DNA of 64,000 bases, taken from Flammeovirgaceae bacterium. GTDB lineage: Bacteria; Bacteroidota; Bacteroidia; Cytophagales; Cyclobacteriaceae. The notes beneath the pieces are model-generated. The model was given only the letters and a program-made list of their open reading frames with translations, was not told the DNA's origin and did not search any database. Location of the stretch: NCBI GenBank assembly GCA_016712035.1, contig JADJRT010000005.1, forward strand, positions 198,912 to 262,911, in the 5' to 3' direction. Positions 56,471 through 63,967 of the stretch are shown one piece after another. The position numbers were made by a program, and so were the translations under genes. Each line of letters starts with the position of its first letter. The stretch's first letter is position 1.

Positions 56471-57602
56471 TTACCAACCTCGCTTGATTACCTCACAAAT
56501 ATAAGCGACATTATCAGATGTCATTTTAGTGTGTAGGGGCAGTACAATGTAATTTTCTTCGATCGCATCCATGTTGGGCAAATCATATCTTCGGCCTCCA
56601 AAAATACTATAGCGATCATTACGATAATGGACCTGACTTGATTCAATCTTCTTCTCACGAAGCGAGAGCATAAAGTTGGAGCGATTCTGTTCAACCAGTG
56701 CGGTGCATAACCAGGCCGCATGCGTACGATCCATTGCCTCAGCCCCAATCAATTTAATTCCATTTGCACCTGCGAGTCCTATCTTATACGCCTCAAAAAG
56801 CTTTTGACGATGACTTAGAATATCATCAAATTCATGAAGTGAAGCCAGACCCATAGCCGCACTGATGTCAGTCATCTGGTATTTGTAACCCACTTCCGTG
56901 ATATCATTTTCCCAAGTCCCCTTTTGTTTATTCGATCTGTCAATGCCAAACCAACGAATGCGTTCGGCCATGGGAATCAACGAATGATCTTGAATAGTTA
57001 ACATGCCCCCATCCCCGGTAGTAATATGTTTAATTGCCTGAAAAGAATACATGGTGAATTGAGAAATTTCACCAATTTTCTTTCCCTTATAGGTAGCACC
57101 CGGAGCATGGGCTGCATCTTCAATAACCGGAATGTTGTATTCCTTGGCAATGGCGTGCAGTTCATCCATATCGCAGGGGAGCCCGCCATAGTGAACGCAT
57201 ACAATCGCTTTTGTTTTTTCATTCATGAGCGCGCGAACATGAGGCACGCTAATGTTCAGCGTTTCGGGGTCAACATCGGCAAAGCGCACAATTACCCCCA
57301 TATATAAAAATGGAATGTTAGTAGCGGTACAAGTAAATACGGGTACAATTACCTGATCGCCTGGTTTCAAACCAGCCAGAATATAAGCCAGGTGCAATGC
57401 ATCTGTACCGGAACCAACCGCAATGGAAGTACCTGCTCCGGCAAACCGTTCGGTAAACTCTTTTTCAAATTGTGCTACACGCGGCCCCCTGACCAATCCA
57501 TCGAATGCAAACCTTCGTAACCTCTTCAACAGCCTGTTCCGGTACATGCGGATGAAATAATACAATGCCTTCGGATTCATGCATCACAGGCAATTCATTC
57601 AT
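56471..57602 (-). CDS. DegT/DnrJ/EryC1/StrS-family aminotransferase, N-terminal frameshift
   Basis: This PLP enzyme type makes 3- or 4-amino sugars for surface glycans. The open frame has SIAVGSGTDALHLAYIL, PVFTCTATNIPF, PVIEDAAHAPGATYKGKKIG and the PLP-Lys in MYSFQAIKHITTGDGGML. The apparent start at 57580 is false. An extra G near 57488 hides the real N-terminus, HESEGIVLFHPHVPEQAV then IRWIGQGPRVAQFE, which reads from ATG 57602 (or 57620). Full length is about 377 residues. Confidence 0.88.
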
Positions 57603-57652
57603 GGGTTTTTCGTGGTGCATGGGATTAGCGCTGGTAGAAAATTAAGTGCTGC

Positions 57653-57683
57653 CAAATTTAATGAAAAAAAGAAAGCTCTACAA
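57653..57683 (-). promoter_or_regulatory. Promoter of the DegT-type gene, overlapping the upstream terminator
   Basis: The minus strand has TTG (57683-57681), 20 bases, then TAAATTTG (57660-57653), fitting the Bacteroidota consensus. The TTG lies in the loop of the peroxiredoxin terminator, so terminator and promoter are nested. Confidence 0.6.
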
Positions 57684-57692
57684 GGAGCTTTC
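57671..57692 (-). terminator. Rho-independent terminator of the peroxiredoxin gene
   Basis: The stem GAAAGCTC/GAGCTTTC (8 bp) with a 6-base loop is followed on the minus strand by seven T. It lies 25 bases after the corrected stop of the peroxiredoxin gene. Confidence 0.85.
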
Positions 57693-57716
57693 GATGATCA
57701 TTAAAAACAAAAGTTA

Positions 57717-58351
57717 CTAAATGTTAGGCTGAGGGGTAGTTCGCAAGTAAGGTTTTATTTTGGTATGGCCTTTCGGAAATTTAGCCGCAATATCTTCATC
57801 TTTAACGGCCGCAGTAATAATTACGTCTTCACCATGTTGCCAATTGGCTGGGGTAGCTACACTAAAACCAGCTGTTAATTGAAGGCTGTCTATTACCCGC
57901 AGATTTCATCAAAATTACGTCCGGTGGCAGCCGGGTAGGTAATCGTGAGCTTCACTTTTTTATCAGGACCGATTACAAACACAGAGCGAACTGTAAACTT
58001 ATCGCTTACCTGGGGATGTATCATATCATATAGATTAGATACTTTGAAGTCTGGGTCTGCAATGATGGGAAAATTGACTTGTGTTTTTTGAGTTTCATTA
58101 ATATCACCAATCCATTGGTGATGGGAAGCCACTGAATCCGTACTTAACGCTACTACCTTTACATTGCGTTTATCGAATTCCGATCTGAGTTTTGCTACAG
58201 CGCCTAGCTCAGTAGTACATACGGGAGTAAAATCGGCAGGGTGCGAAAACAGAACCCCCCAACTAGCACCTAACCATTCATGAAATTTAATTGAGCCCTC
58301 TGAAGTTTCGGCTGTAAAATCCGGGGCAATATCTCCTAATCTTAATGACAT
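57717..58351 (-). CDS. 1-Cys-type peroxiredoxin (Prx6-like), one frameshift
   Basis: Peroxiredoxins reduce H2O2 and alkyl hydroperoxides with a peroxidatic Cys. The site is FSHPADFTPVCTTELGAVAK, the Prx6 form, and DSVASHHQWIGDINETQ follows. A missing C near 57898 truncates the open frame at 152 codons after FDEI. The next frame supplies the C-terminal domain, LRVIDSLQLTAGFSVATPAN and WQHGEDVIITAAVKDEDI, ending QPNI with TAG at 57719-57717. Total is about 211 residues, normal for Prx6. An Rrf2 gene lies 68 bases upstream. Confidence 0.92.
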
Positions 58352-58376
58352 AATTTTTTTTTTTAAATAGTAAGAG

Positions 58377-58410
58377 CAAAGATAATAAGTCTACAAAGTT
58401 AGTATACTAA
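58377..58410 (-). promoter_or_regulatory. Peroxiredoxin promoter region with 12-bp palindrome
   Basis: Two TAnnTTTG boxes occur on the minus strand, TATCTTTG (58384-58377) and TAACTTTG (58401-58394). The perfect palindrome TTAGTATACTAA (58399-58410) overlaps the second box. It is a good candidate operator for the Rrf2-family regulator encoded directly upstream. No TTG is found at the usual distance from either box. Confidence 0.5.
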
Positions 58411-58419
58411 TCTTAAAGA

Positions 58420-58854
58420 TTACGCTTTAGATAGAATTTTCTCACGCTTTACAATTTTAGCCAATGTGCTTTCGGTGAGTATTCTCAGTGTTTCATCGCG
58501 CACGCCAATAAAACTATCTCGGATGCCGCAGGTAGTCTCATTTTTGCATTCTTCGCAGGGTTCGTAGTAATTAAGGGATACACATGGCAACATGGCTATA
58601 GCGCCATCCATCAGCCGGATTATTTCAAGAAGGGTTACTTCTTCTGGATTCTTGTAGAGGTAATAACCTCCTCCTTTGCCCTTTTTGCTGTGCAATACAT
58701 TCGCGTTTCTTAGCTCCAATAAGATTGCCTCGAGGAATTTTTTGGGGATACGCTGTTTGTCAGCAATTTCTTGAATATGCACAGGCCCTTGCTCATAGCG
58801 CTCTGTCAAATAAATGAGCGCGTGTATTGCGTATTTACATTTCTTAGATAGCAT
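58420..58854 (-). CDS. Rrf2-family transcriptional regulator with cysteine cluster
   Basis: The 144 residues have the Rrf2 winged helix (KKCKYAIHALIYLTERYEQG, IQEIADKQRIPKKFLEAILL, LRNANVLHSKKGKGGGYYLY) and a C-terminal cluster C-x8-C-x2-C-x5-C (around ALPCVSLNYYEPCEECKNETTCG), suited to an Fe-S cluster. Such regulators sense iron-sulfur status, NO, redox or cysteine. Its position just before a peroxiredoxin suggests an oxidative-stress sensor, with the palindrome in the gap as its site (inference). Confidence 0.9.
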   Translation of the reverse strand: MLSKKCKYAIHALIYLTERYEQGPVHIQEIADKQRIPKKFLEAILLELRNANVLHSKKGKGGGYYLYKNPEEVTLLEIIRLMDGAIAMLPCVSLNYYEPCEECKNETTCGIRDSFIGVRDETLRILTESTLAKIVKREKILSKA

Positions 58855-58916
58855 AATGTGTTTCCAAGATATACTTTTGTCAGGGTTTTGTAATAGAAAG
58901 TAACTTTATATTATAG

Positions 58917-58984
58917 GCCGAGGTAGCTCAGGGGTAGAGCAGCTGAGCAACCGTAGGTCGTGAGTTCAAATCTCATCTTCGGCT
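58917..58984 (+). tRNA. tRNA-like gene with defective anticodon arm
   Basis: The acceptor stem GCCGAGG/CTTCGGC, D-arm GCTC-AGGGGTA-GAGC and T-arm GTGAG-TTCAAAT-CTCAT are all canonical. Between D- and T-arm, however, only GCTGAGCAACCGTAGGTC is left. The 3' strand of the anticodon stem is missing, so the length is 68 instead of about 73. No anticodon can be assigned. Either the locus lost about 5 bases, or the assembly did. Confidence 0.6.
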
Positions 58985-58997
58985 CTTCGGCAGGCAG

Positions 58998-59036
58998 GTA
59001 ATCAGCAGGTCGTGGGTTCAAATCCCATTCTCGGCT
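58998..59036 (+). tRNA. 3' half of a second tRNA (fragment)
   Basis: The stretch ATCAGC-AGGTC-GTGGG-TTCAAAT-CCCAT-TCTCGGC-T is an intact T-arm and 3' acceptor strand, very like the tRNA just upstream. The 5' acceptor strand (expected GCCGAGA), D-arm and anticodon loop are absent. It probably is the remnant of a tandem tRNA pair, lost in the genome or collapsed in assembly. Confidence 0.55.
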
Positions 59037-59074
59037 CACTCATGTTTATTTAAACTATCCAAAATAAATTCAAA

Positions 59075-59521
59075 TTGATTATTTCCAAACCACTAACAAG
59101 TACACTCGTTTCATTCACCTTCTTTTTAACTATTACTATTGTGGTAGCCATAATGAATATAGTATCCATTACGCGAGCAGGTGCCTGGTACAACTATTTG
59201 ATTCTTGCCCTCCTTATTCCTATCGGTGTATTCGTAGCGTACAAAATATTTATTCGCTACAAAGTGATTCGGGCCGGTAATAATGCAATAGAAATTGTTT
59301 ATCCCGTGCTCAAACGCATAGAAAGCCATCCGCTCCGTACCATCTTAGCCTGGCGGGAGAATGCAATCAAAACGGGTAAGAACTCTACGTACAAAGAGCT
59401 TGAAATCTTGTTCGAGAATAAGCAAAGAATCAACATTGGACAGAAAGAGCATACCGAATACACCCGGCTTGTCCAATATCTTCAGCACAAAATTCCCAGA
59501 AAAAAGACTCCATCCGCTTAG
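59075..59521 (+). CDS. Small membrane protein of unknown function
   Basis: The 148 residues have two N-terminal membrane helices (LVSFTFFLTITIVVAIMNIV and YLILALLIPIGVFVAYKIFI) and a cytosolic part of about 85 residues with a basic-acidic pattern (KTGKNSTYKELEILFENKQR). The start is TTG 59075; starting at the first internal ATG would cut the first helix. No family is recognised. It lies between two tRNA clusters. Confidence 0.6.
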   Translation: MIISKPLTSTLVSFTFFLTITIVVAIMNIVSITRAGAWYNYLILALLIPIGVFVAYKIFIRYKVIRAGNNAIEIVYPVLKRIESHPLRTILAWRENAIKTGKNSTYKELEILFENKQRINIGQKEHTEYTRLVQYLQHKIPRKKTPSA

Positions 59522-59607
59522 CGCAATGCATTGGTAAAGTTTTAAATCCTTTTTACTTTTGCGCCCCTGCCTGGGTAATCTCAGGCAACCCTTACTACAT
59601 GTTCTTT

Positions 59608-59689
59608 GCCGAAGTGGTGAAATTGGTAGACACGCTACTTTGAGGGGGTAGTGCCGCAAGGTGTGCTGGTTCGAATCCAGTTCTGGGCA
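59608..59689 (+). tRNA. tRNA-Leu(GAG), acceptor stem imperfect
   Basis: The anticodon arm CTACT-TTGAGGG-GGTAG gives anticodon GAG, with a class II variable arm (TGCCGCAAGGTGT), T-arm GCTGG-TTCGAAT-CCAGT and an encoded CCA directly after (59690-59692). The 5' acceptor strand GCCGAAG does not match the 3' strand TCTGGGC: positions 4 and 6 mismatch. The 5' half is identical to that of the next tRNA-Leu. Confidence 0.85.
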
Positions 59690-59704
59690 CCAATATTTTT
59701 TTAA

Positions 59705-59786
59705 GCCGAAGTGGTGAAATTGGTAGACACGCACGTTTCAGGGGCGTGTGGCGCAAGCTATGCGGGTTCGAGTCCCGCCTTCGGCA
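59705..59786 (+). tRNA. tRNA-Leu(CAG)
   Basis: The anticodon arm CACGT-TTCAGGG-GCGTG gives anticodon CAG. The acceptor stem GCCGAAG/CTTCGGC is fully paired, with class II variable arm GTGGCGCAAGCTAT and T-arm GCGGG-TTCGAGT-CCCGC. The discriminator is A at 59786, and CCA is not encoded. It lies 12 bases after the tRNA-Leu(GAG) CCA end. Confidence 0.95.
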
Positions 59787-59880
59787 CAAACTTGTTAGTG
59801 CAATCAACATACAACCCGATGATAAGTGCCGATTTGCCCTCGCTTCTAAGCTCCTTTAAGTAAGGGGCTTACAAACTAAT

Positions 59881-60006
59881 CTAAACCAAAGCCCTTTTTA
59901 TCTTCCAGGCGTGTGTTTCCGGATTGGCATTAGCGTGCATCTTCATTACGGTATAGAAGAAAATTGTAAAAAAAGTTATTACGGCTAATAGGCAAAATTG
60001 TATCAT
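59881..60006 (-). CDS. Possible 41-residue membrane peptide in a 430-base gap
   Basis: The gap 59787-60216 has no long gene. One short frame (ATG 60006, TAG 59883-59881) encodes a single membrane helix, MIQFCLLAVITFFTIFFYTV, followed by a basic tail ending WKIKRALV. Composition fits a small membrane protein, but there is no family or promoter evidence. The rest of the gap shows only A/T-rich sequence upstream of the subtilase gene, with a TATCTTGG near-match to a -7 box at about 60187-60194. Confidence 0.35.
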   Translation of the reverse strand: MIQFCLLAVITFFTIFFYTVMKMHANANPETHAWKIKRALV

Positions 60007-60216
60007 AGTGGTGTCGTTTTACTTGAAGTAAAAGTGACCAAAGCGCATAAACCAATATCATCAAAGAACTTGCACTCCCCACAGAAGTAATTTCCTAGCC
60101 CATTTTGTCAATTCTTCCAGAATTAACTGTTTAAAAAAGTTTCAATTCATACCAAACAACCACTCATTAAGTTCGTTTAACTTCTATCTTGGCATAATTT
60201 TTATAAATCATCTCCT

Positions 60217-61761
60217 ATGATGAAGCAATTAGTAAGTGTAATATTCTTTCTGGTCACCGCGTTTTCCGCGTTATCCCAAACCTCTTTTAATCACCCTGTA
60301 CCTAAAAATTGGTTTTTGCTCGACCCCGTGCAAGATAGCGTGCAGGGCGTAAGTGCCGAACGCGCCTACAAAACCGTATTAAAAGACCAACCTTCGCGTA
60401 CCGTGATTGTAGCAGTAATTGATTCGGGTGTGGATATAGATCACGAAGATTTAAAAAGTGTGATCTGGATAAATGAAGATGAAATTGCAGATAACGGGAT
60501 TGACGATGATAAAAATGGATATGTCGATGATGTGTATGGGTGGAATTTTATTGGCGGTAAAAGTGGAAATGTGGATGCTGATACCTATGAATTAACCCGG
60601 GAATATATCCGGCTTAAAGCCAAATACGGAAATATTGAGAATGACAAAATCGGCAAAAAACAAAAAGCCGAATATGAAACCTACAAGCAAATTGAGGACA
60701 AGTATCAAAAACTAAAAGCAAAGAATGAACAGCAATACAAATTATACGCTAACATTTATAACAACCTGGTTCAAAGCATCGATACCTTAAAAGCGCGACT
60801 TCATGTTGACACTCTTACAGCCGAGGCGATCAAAAACTTTGAAACCAATGAACCTAGTCTGCTTTTTGCCAAAGGGTTTCTTCTTAACATGTTTAAAAAC
60901 ATGGGCCCAGACGAAAGTCTGGACGAATATGTAGGTCAGTTAAAAGAGGCGGTAGACTATTACGAAGTGATTGTGAAGTATGGATACAATGAATCGTTTG
61001 ATTCGCGCCAGATTGTTGGCGATAATATAAACAATATTAATGAGAAGGGATATGGCAACAATGATGTCAAAGGTCCAGATCCTACTCACGGCACCCACGT
61101 GTCCGGCATTATTGCAGCCGATCGTAAAAATGATTTAGGTATCAAGGGCATTGCCGATAATGTAAAAATTATGGTTGTCCGTGCCGTGCCCAACGGAGAT
61201 GAACGCGATAAGGATGTAGCCAATGCAATTTTTTATGCTGTGGATAATGGTGCCCATATTATCAACATGAGTTTTGGTAAATCGTTTTCACCCAATAAAG
61301 AGATTGTAGATAAAGCGGTTCGGTATGCCGAACAAAAAGGGGTGTTGTTAATTCACGCGGCAGGCAACGATGCCGAGGATAATGACACGGAAAAGAATTT
61401 TCCTTCGCGTATCTATGACGATGGTAAAGAAGCAAAAAACTGGATTGAAGTAGGCGCATCGGCCTGGGGCAGTGATGAAGATTTTGTTGGTAGTTTTTCA
61501 AACTATGGTAAAAAGTCGGTGTCGCTCTTTGCACCGGGGGTCGCGGCTATGCTCATGTCTTATTTTCCTGAGTTTACAGCGGTGGAGATTAAGGATATAT
61601 TAATGAAATCATCCCGCAAGTTTGATAACCTAACTGTACAAAAGCCCGGTGGTGGCAAAACCAACTTTAGTCAACTCAGCATTTCGGGTGGCCTGGTAAA
61701 TTCGTATGAGGCTGCTAAAATGGCCCAGGAGCTCAAACAACAAAAGGCAATTAAAAAATAA
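60217..61761 (+). CDS. Exported subtilase (S8) lacking the catalytic serine segment
   Basis: The 514 residues start with a signal peptide (MMKQLVSVIFFLVTAFSALS). The catalytic Asp is in VAVIDSGVDIDHED (Asp69), His in DPTHGTHVSGI (His291) and the oxyanion Asn in HAAGNDAED (Asn384). A 150-residue helical insertion lies between Asp and His, usual in this Bacteroidota subgroup. The GTSMA-P block with the nucleophile Ser, expected after LFAPG, is absent: the text jumps from FAPGV (442) to AAMLMSYFPEF. About 30 residues are missing in frame, so as written the enzyme cannot be active. Confidence 0.88.
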   Translation: MMKQLVSVIFFLVTAFSALSQTSFNHPVPKNWFLLDPVQDSVQGVSAERAYKTVLKDQPSRTVIVAVIDSGVDIDHEDLKSVIWINEDEIADNGIDDDKNGYVDDVYGWNFIGGKSGNVDADTYELTREYIRLKAKYGNIENDKIGKKQKAEYETYKQIEDKYQKLKAKNEQQYKLYANIYNNLVQSIDTLKARLHVDTLTAEAIKNFETNEPSLLFAKGFLLNMFKNMGPDESLDEYVGQLKEAVDYYEVIVKYGYNESFDSRQIVGDNINNINEKGYGNNDVKGPDPTHGTHVSGIIAADRKNDLGIKGIADNVKIMVVRAVPNGDERDKDVANAIFYAVDNGAHIINMSFGKSFSPNKEIVDKAVRYAEQKGVLLIHAAGNDAEDNDTEKNFPSRIYDDGKEAKNWIEVGASAWGSDEDFVGSFSNYGKKSVSLFAPGVAAMLMSYFPEFTAVEIKDILMKSSRKFDNLTVQKPGGGKTNFSQLSISGGLVNSYEAAKMAQELKQQKAIKK

Positions 61762-61874
61762 GCGCAGGTTTTATTCGCTAACCTTATTGCCTTCCGACCT
61801 GACGAGTTAAAATCAAAAATTAGTCTTTATCGATCATAGTTAAGCCACGCCAATCCGATCTAAAAATCAAGCAC

Positions 61875-61908
61875 TTAAAATGTCAGGTCGGAAGACCTGA
61901 CATTTTAA
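61875..61908. repeat. Perfect 15-bp palindrome with GGTC-GGAA-GACC core
   Basis: TTAAAATGTCAGGTC pairs with GACCTGACATTTTAA around a GGAA tetraloop, then A-rich sequence. A part of the same motif (CTTCCGACCTGAC) occurs at about 61792-61804, and the core recurs near 45144-45156. It sits between the subtilase and DoxX genes and may terminate the subtilase transcript. The rest of 61762-61991 shows no gene. Confidence 0.6.
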
Positions 61909-61991
61909 AAAAATAATTGTACCACTAATAAAAAATGCGATTGTATGCTCTCTCCTTATTCTCAATTTGATTCGAATAAAATTTCTTTGAA

Positions 61992-62396
61992 ATGAAGAAG
62001 ACATACACCGATACCGGATTATTAATATTGAGACTGGGGGCTGGCCTGTTTATGGCCTTCGGCCATGGATTGGGAAAAATGCCACCCTCTGAAGGTCTTA
62101 TCAAAGGTGCCGGGGAAATGGGTTTTCCATTACCGGCATTATTTGCATGGGGTGCAGCATTTTCTGAATTTTTCGGAGGGTTGCTCATTGCATTGGGGCT
62201 TTTCACAAGACCTGCCGCTTTCTTTTGGATATGTACTATGAGCACAGCGGCATTTATCCGCCACGCAGAAGATCCGTTTGGCTCCAAAGAAAAAGCGCTA
62301 CTGTATCTTACCATTGGAATATGCCTGGCGCTAACCGGTAGCGGAAAATATTCTCTCAGTAGATTATTATTTAAGAGTGACAATACATTGCTTTAA
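61992..62396 (+). CDS. DoxX-family membrane protein
   Basis: The 134 residues have four membrane helices: GLLILRLGAGLFMAFGHGLG, LFAWGAAFSEFFGGLLIALG, FFWICTMSTAAFI and ALLYLTIGICLALTGSGKYS. This is the DoxX/DoxD layout, including the Pro-free GxGL motif in helix 1. Members are linked to quinone and thiosulfate or redox-stress chemistry at the membrane, but biochemical roles are few. It is convergent with the hemerythrin gene. Confidence 0.88.
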   Translation: MKKTYTDTGLLILRLGAGLFMAFGHGLGKMPPSEGLIKGAGEMGFPLPALFAWGAAFSEFFGGLLIALGLFTRPAAFFWICTMSTAAFIRHAEDPFGSKEKALLYLTIGICLALTGSGKYSLSRLLFKSDNTLL

Positions 62397-62408
62397 TGTC
62401 TGGTACAG

Positions 62409-62876
62409 TTACTTCCAGAATTCATCATCCCAACTATCTTCCGTAATGGTGTCATCTTGATGAACTATCCATACTTGTTTCAACTCATCGGCTGTGCCTG
62501 CTTTTTGTATCTCTGGGAAAAGAACTCGCTCTTCAAAGCGAATATGATCCTCCAGCTTTTCTTCAATCAAAACTAAATTTCGTTCTAGATCTGTTTTAGC
62601 TGCGAATAGCCGTTTTAAAAGTCTGTGATCAGCAATTGCGCGCTTAACTAATTTATGCTCTCCAAGAATTGGAAAAACATATTTTTCCTCAATAGAAAAA
62701 TGACCAAGTAATTGAGAGTCAAAGAAAAAATCAACATACCGTTTAATCCTATCCAAGGATATTCCCTTTCTAATTCCGGTTCTAATCTTCCAACATAAAA
62801 GTAAACCATGATGATGGTCGTGGCTTAACGGCTGAAGCTCCTTTATTCTTTTTAGTGGTCCGGCTTTCTCTTTCAT
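62409..62876 (-). CDS. Hemerythrin HHE-domain protein
   Basis: The 155 residues form a four-helix di-iron bundle. His and Glu ligands are visible in LSHDHHHGLLLCWKI, LGHFSIEEKYVFPIL, ADHRLLKRLF and LEDHIRFEERVLFPEI. Bacterial relatives bind O2, NO or help repair Fe-S centres. It overlaps the zinc-ribbon gene upstream by 4 bases and is the last gene of a redox-related minus-strand operon. Confidence 0.9.
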   Translation of the reverse strand: MKEKAGPLKRIKELQPLSHDHHHGLLLCWKIRTGIRKGISLDRIKRYVDFFFDSQLLGHFSIEEKYVFPILGEHKLVKRAIADHRLLKRLFAAKTDLERNLVLIEEKLEDHIRFEERVLFPEIQKAGTADELKQVWIVHQDDTITEDSWDDEFWK

Positions 62877-63184
62877 TTGTCTTTATCTATCGAAATTTTA
62901 CCTTCACTCGTAGATTCCTTTCCACATGTTGGACACTGTTTAATTTCTCCAGCTCTTAGTTTAATACCATCCAGATGATTCACTACAAAATCTTGAATGA
63001 TCATACGATTGACTTGATGGTTATTGACATCGATCTGTTTATCCTTAAATAGTTTCCTAATCCGATGGTCATACTCCTGATGACCCCAGCACACAGGACA
63101 AACACCTTCCGGGGTTTCTTTTTTAGTTTCTTCTGCCGGTCGCTCAAAAAACTTTAACCATTGTTCGATCTGTTTCATCTGCAA
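62873..63184 (-). CDS. Small protein with two CxxC pairs
   Basis: The 103 residues have CPVCWGHQEYDH (residues 29-40) and CPTCGKE (residues 84-90), spaced as in a split zinc ribbon. The N-terminus MKQIEQWLKFFERP is an amphipathic helix. The middle HQVNRMIIQDFVVNHLDGI is helical. I do not recognise a named family. Overlap with the hemerythrin gene suggests a joint function, perhaps metal or redox related. Confidence 0.65.
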   Translation of the reverse strand: MQMKQIEQWLKFFERPAEETKKETPEGVCPVCWGHQEYDHRIRKLFKDKQIDVNNHQVNRMIIQDFVVNHLDGIKLRAGEIKQCPTCGKESTSEGKISIDKDK

Positions 63185-63247
63185 TTATTATGTGCGTTAA
63201 GATTCTTCATAACTCTTAGTATCGCTTACATAGTTTCAATGACTCTA

Positions 63248-63577
63248 TTAATCGCCTTCTTTAATCGCTCCAATTAAAATAATTCCTGATTTATCGGTTC
63301 GGTTACTGATGGCATGCGTTGTCCTAATTTTAAAAATGAAAAAATCACCTGGCACGCCATCATAGGTGTCATCGCCTATGGTGAACTGTAGATTTCCTGA
63401 TATTACATAGGCATATTCTGTTTTGTCAGGGTGCCTATGCAATGGATAGCTAGATTGCGGATCAACACGCACCAATTTTACTGTACCATTATTCAAGTCG
63501 ATGAGCGACTTACTCTGAAACCCTTTCACGTTACCCTCCGTCCACGTCAAGGTTTCCTCAGATATCTTACTATTCAT
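63248..63577 (-). CDS. Small cupin-domain protein
   Basis: The 109 residues form a single cupin barrel. Motif 1 is YPLHRHPDKTEYAYVISGNL with its His pair and Glu; motif 2 is PGDFFIFKIRTTHAISN with the later His. No signal peptide is present, so it is cytosolic, unlike the cupin lipoprotein at 42.7 kb. It lies 20 bases downstream of the ferredoxin gene. Role unknown; possibly a small metal-dependent enzyme or sensor. Confidence 0.85.
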   Translation of the reverse strand: MNSKISEETLTWTEGNVKGFQSKSLIDLNNGTVKLVRVDPQSSYPLHRHPDKTEYAYVISGNLQFTIGDDTYDGVPGDFFIFKIRTTHAISNRTDKSGIILIGAIKEGD

Positions 63578-63597
63578 TTATATTATTATTTAAAATG

Positions 63598-63948
63598 CTA
63601 ATACAATCCCGGATGATTATCTTCAACTACTTCTACCGTTAGTCCGTTAATCATGTTATCCAACAAAATCTGACACGACAATCGACTGTTACCTTGAGAG
63701 GTCGATAGTTTATTTAATGTTGAATGTTCATTGCCTTCTCTTTTGAGCAATCCCTCACGATAATCTAACAGCAGAACATGGCACGTTCCACACCGCCCTA
63801 TCCCCTTACAATCTCCAAAATCCTCCAGGTACACTTTATCATAGATAAGGGCCATCAAGCTTCGATATTCATGCGCATAGGTTCGTAGTTCATACCTTTT
63901 ACCTGCACATAGTACATTTACCTGTATATCGCGATCTCTGGCCATCAC
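63598..63948 (-). CDS. 2Fe-2S ferredoxin (plant/mammalian type fold)
   Basis: The 116 residues have the beta-grasp ferredoxin fold with cluster Cys in FGDCKGIGRCGTCHVLLLD and RLSCQILLDNMINGLTVEVV. Spacing C-x5-C-x2-C ... C fits a 2Fe-2S cluster of the vertebrate/Isc type. It would pass electrons to an oxygenase or reductase not visible here. It is the first full gene of the minus-strand cluster at the right edge. Confidence 0.88.
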   Translation of the reverse strand: MMARDRDIQVNVLCAGKRYELRTYAHEYRSLMALIYDKVYLEDFGDCKGIGRCGTCHVLLLDYREGLLKREGNEHSTLNKLSTSQGNSRLSCQILLDNMINGLTVEVVEDNHPGLY

Positions 63949-63967
63949 CTAACTCAATCTATTGAAC

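Noticed and set aside
59345..59810. Two minus-strand frames with DSNPHSLRH-type text
   Set aside because: This is the well-known false protein obtained by translating tRNA-Leu genes on the reverse strand.
61925..62383. A 152-codon minus-strand frame
   Set aside because: Antisense to the DoxX gene, which has the expected helices and length.
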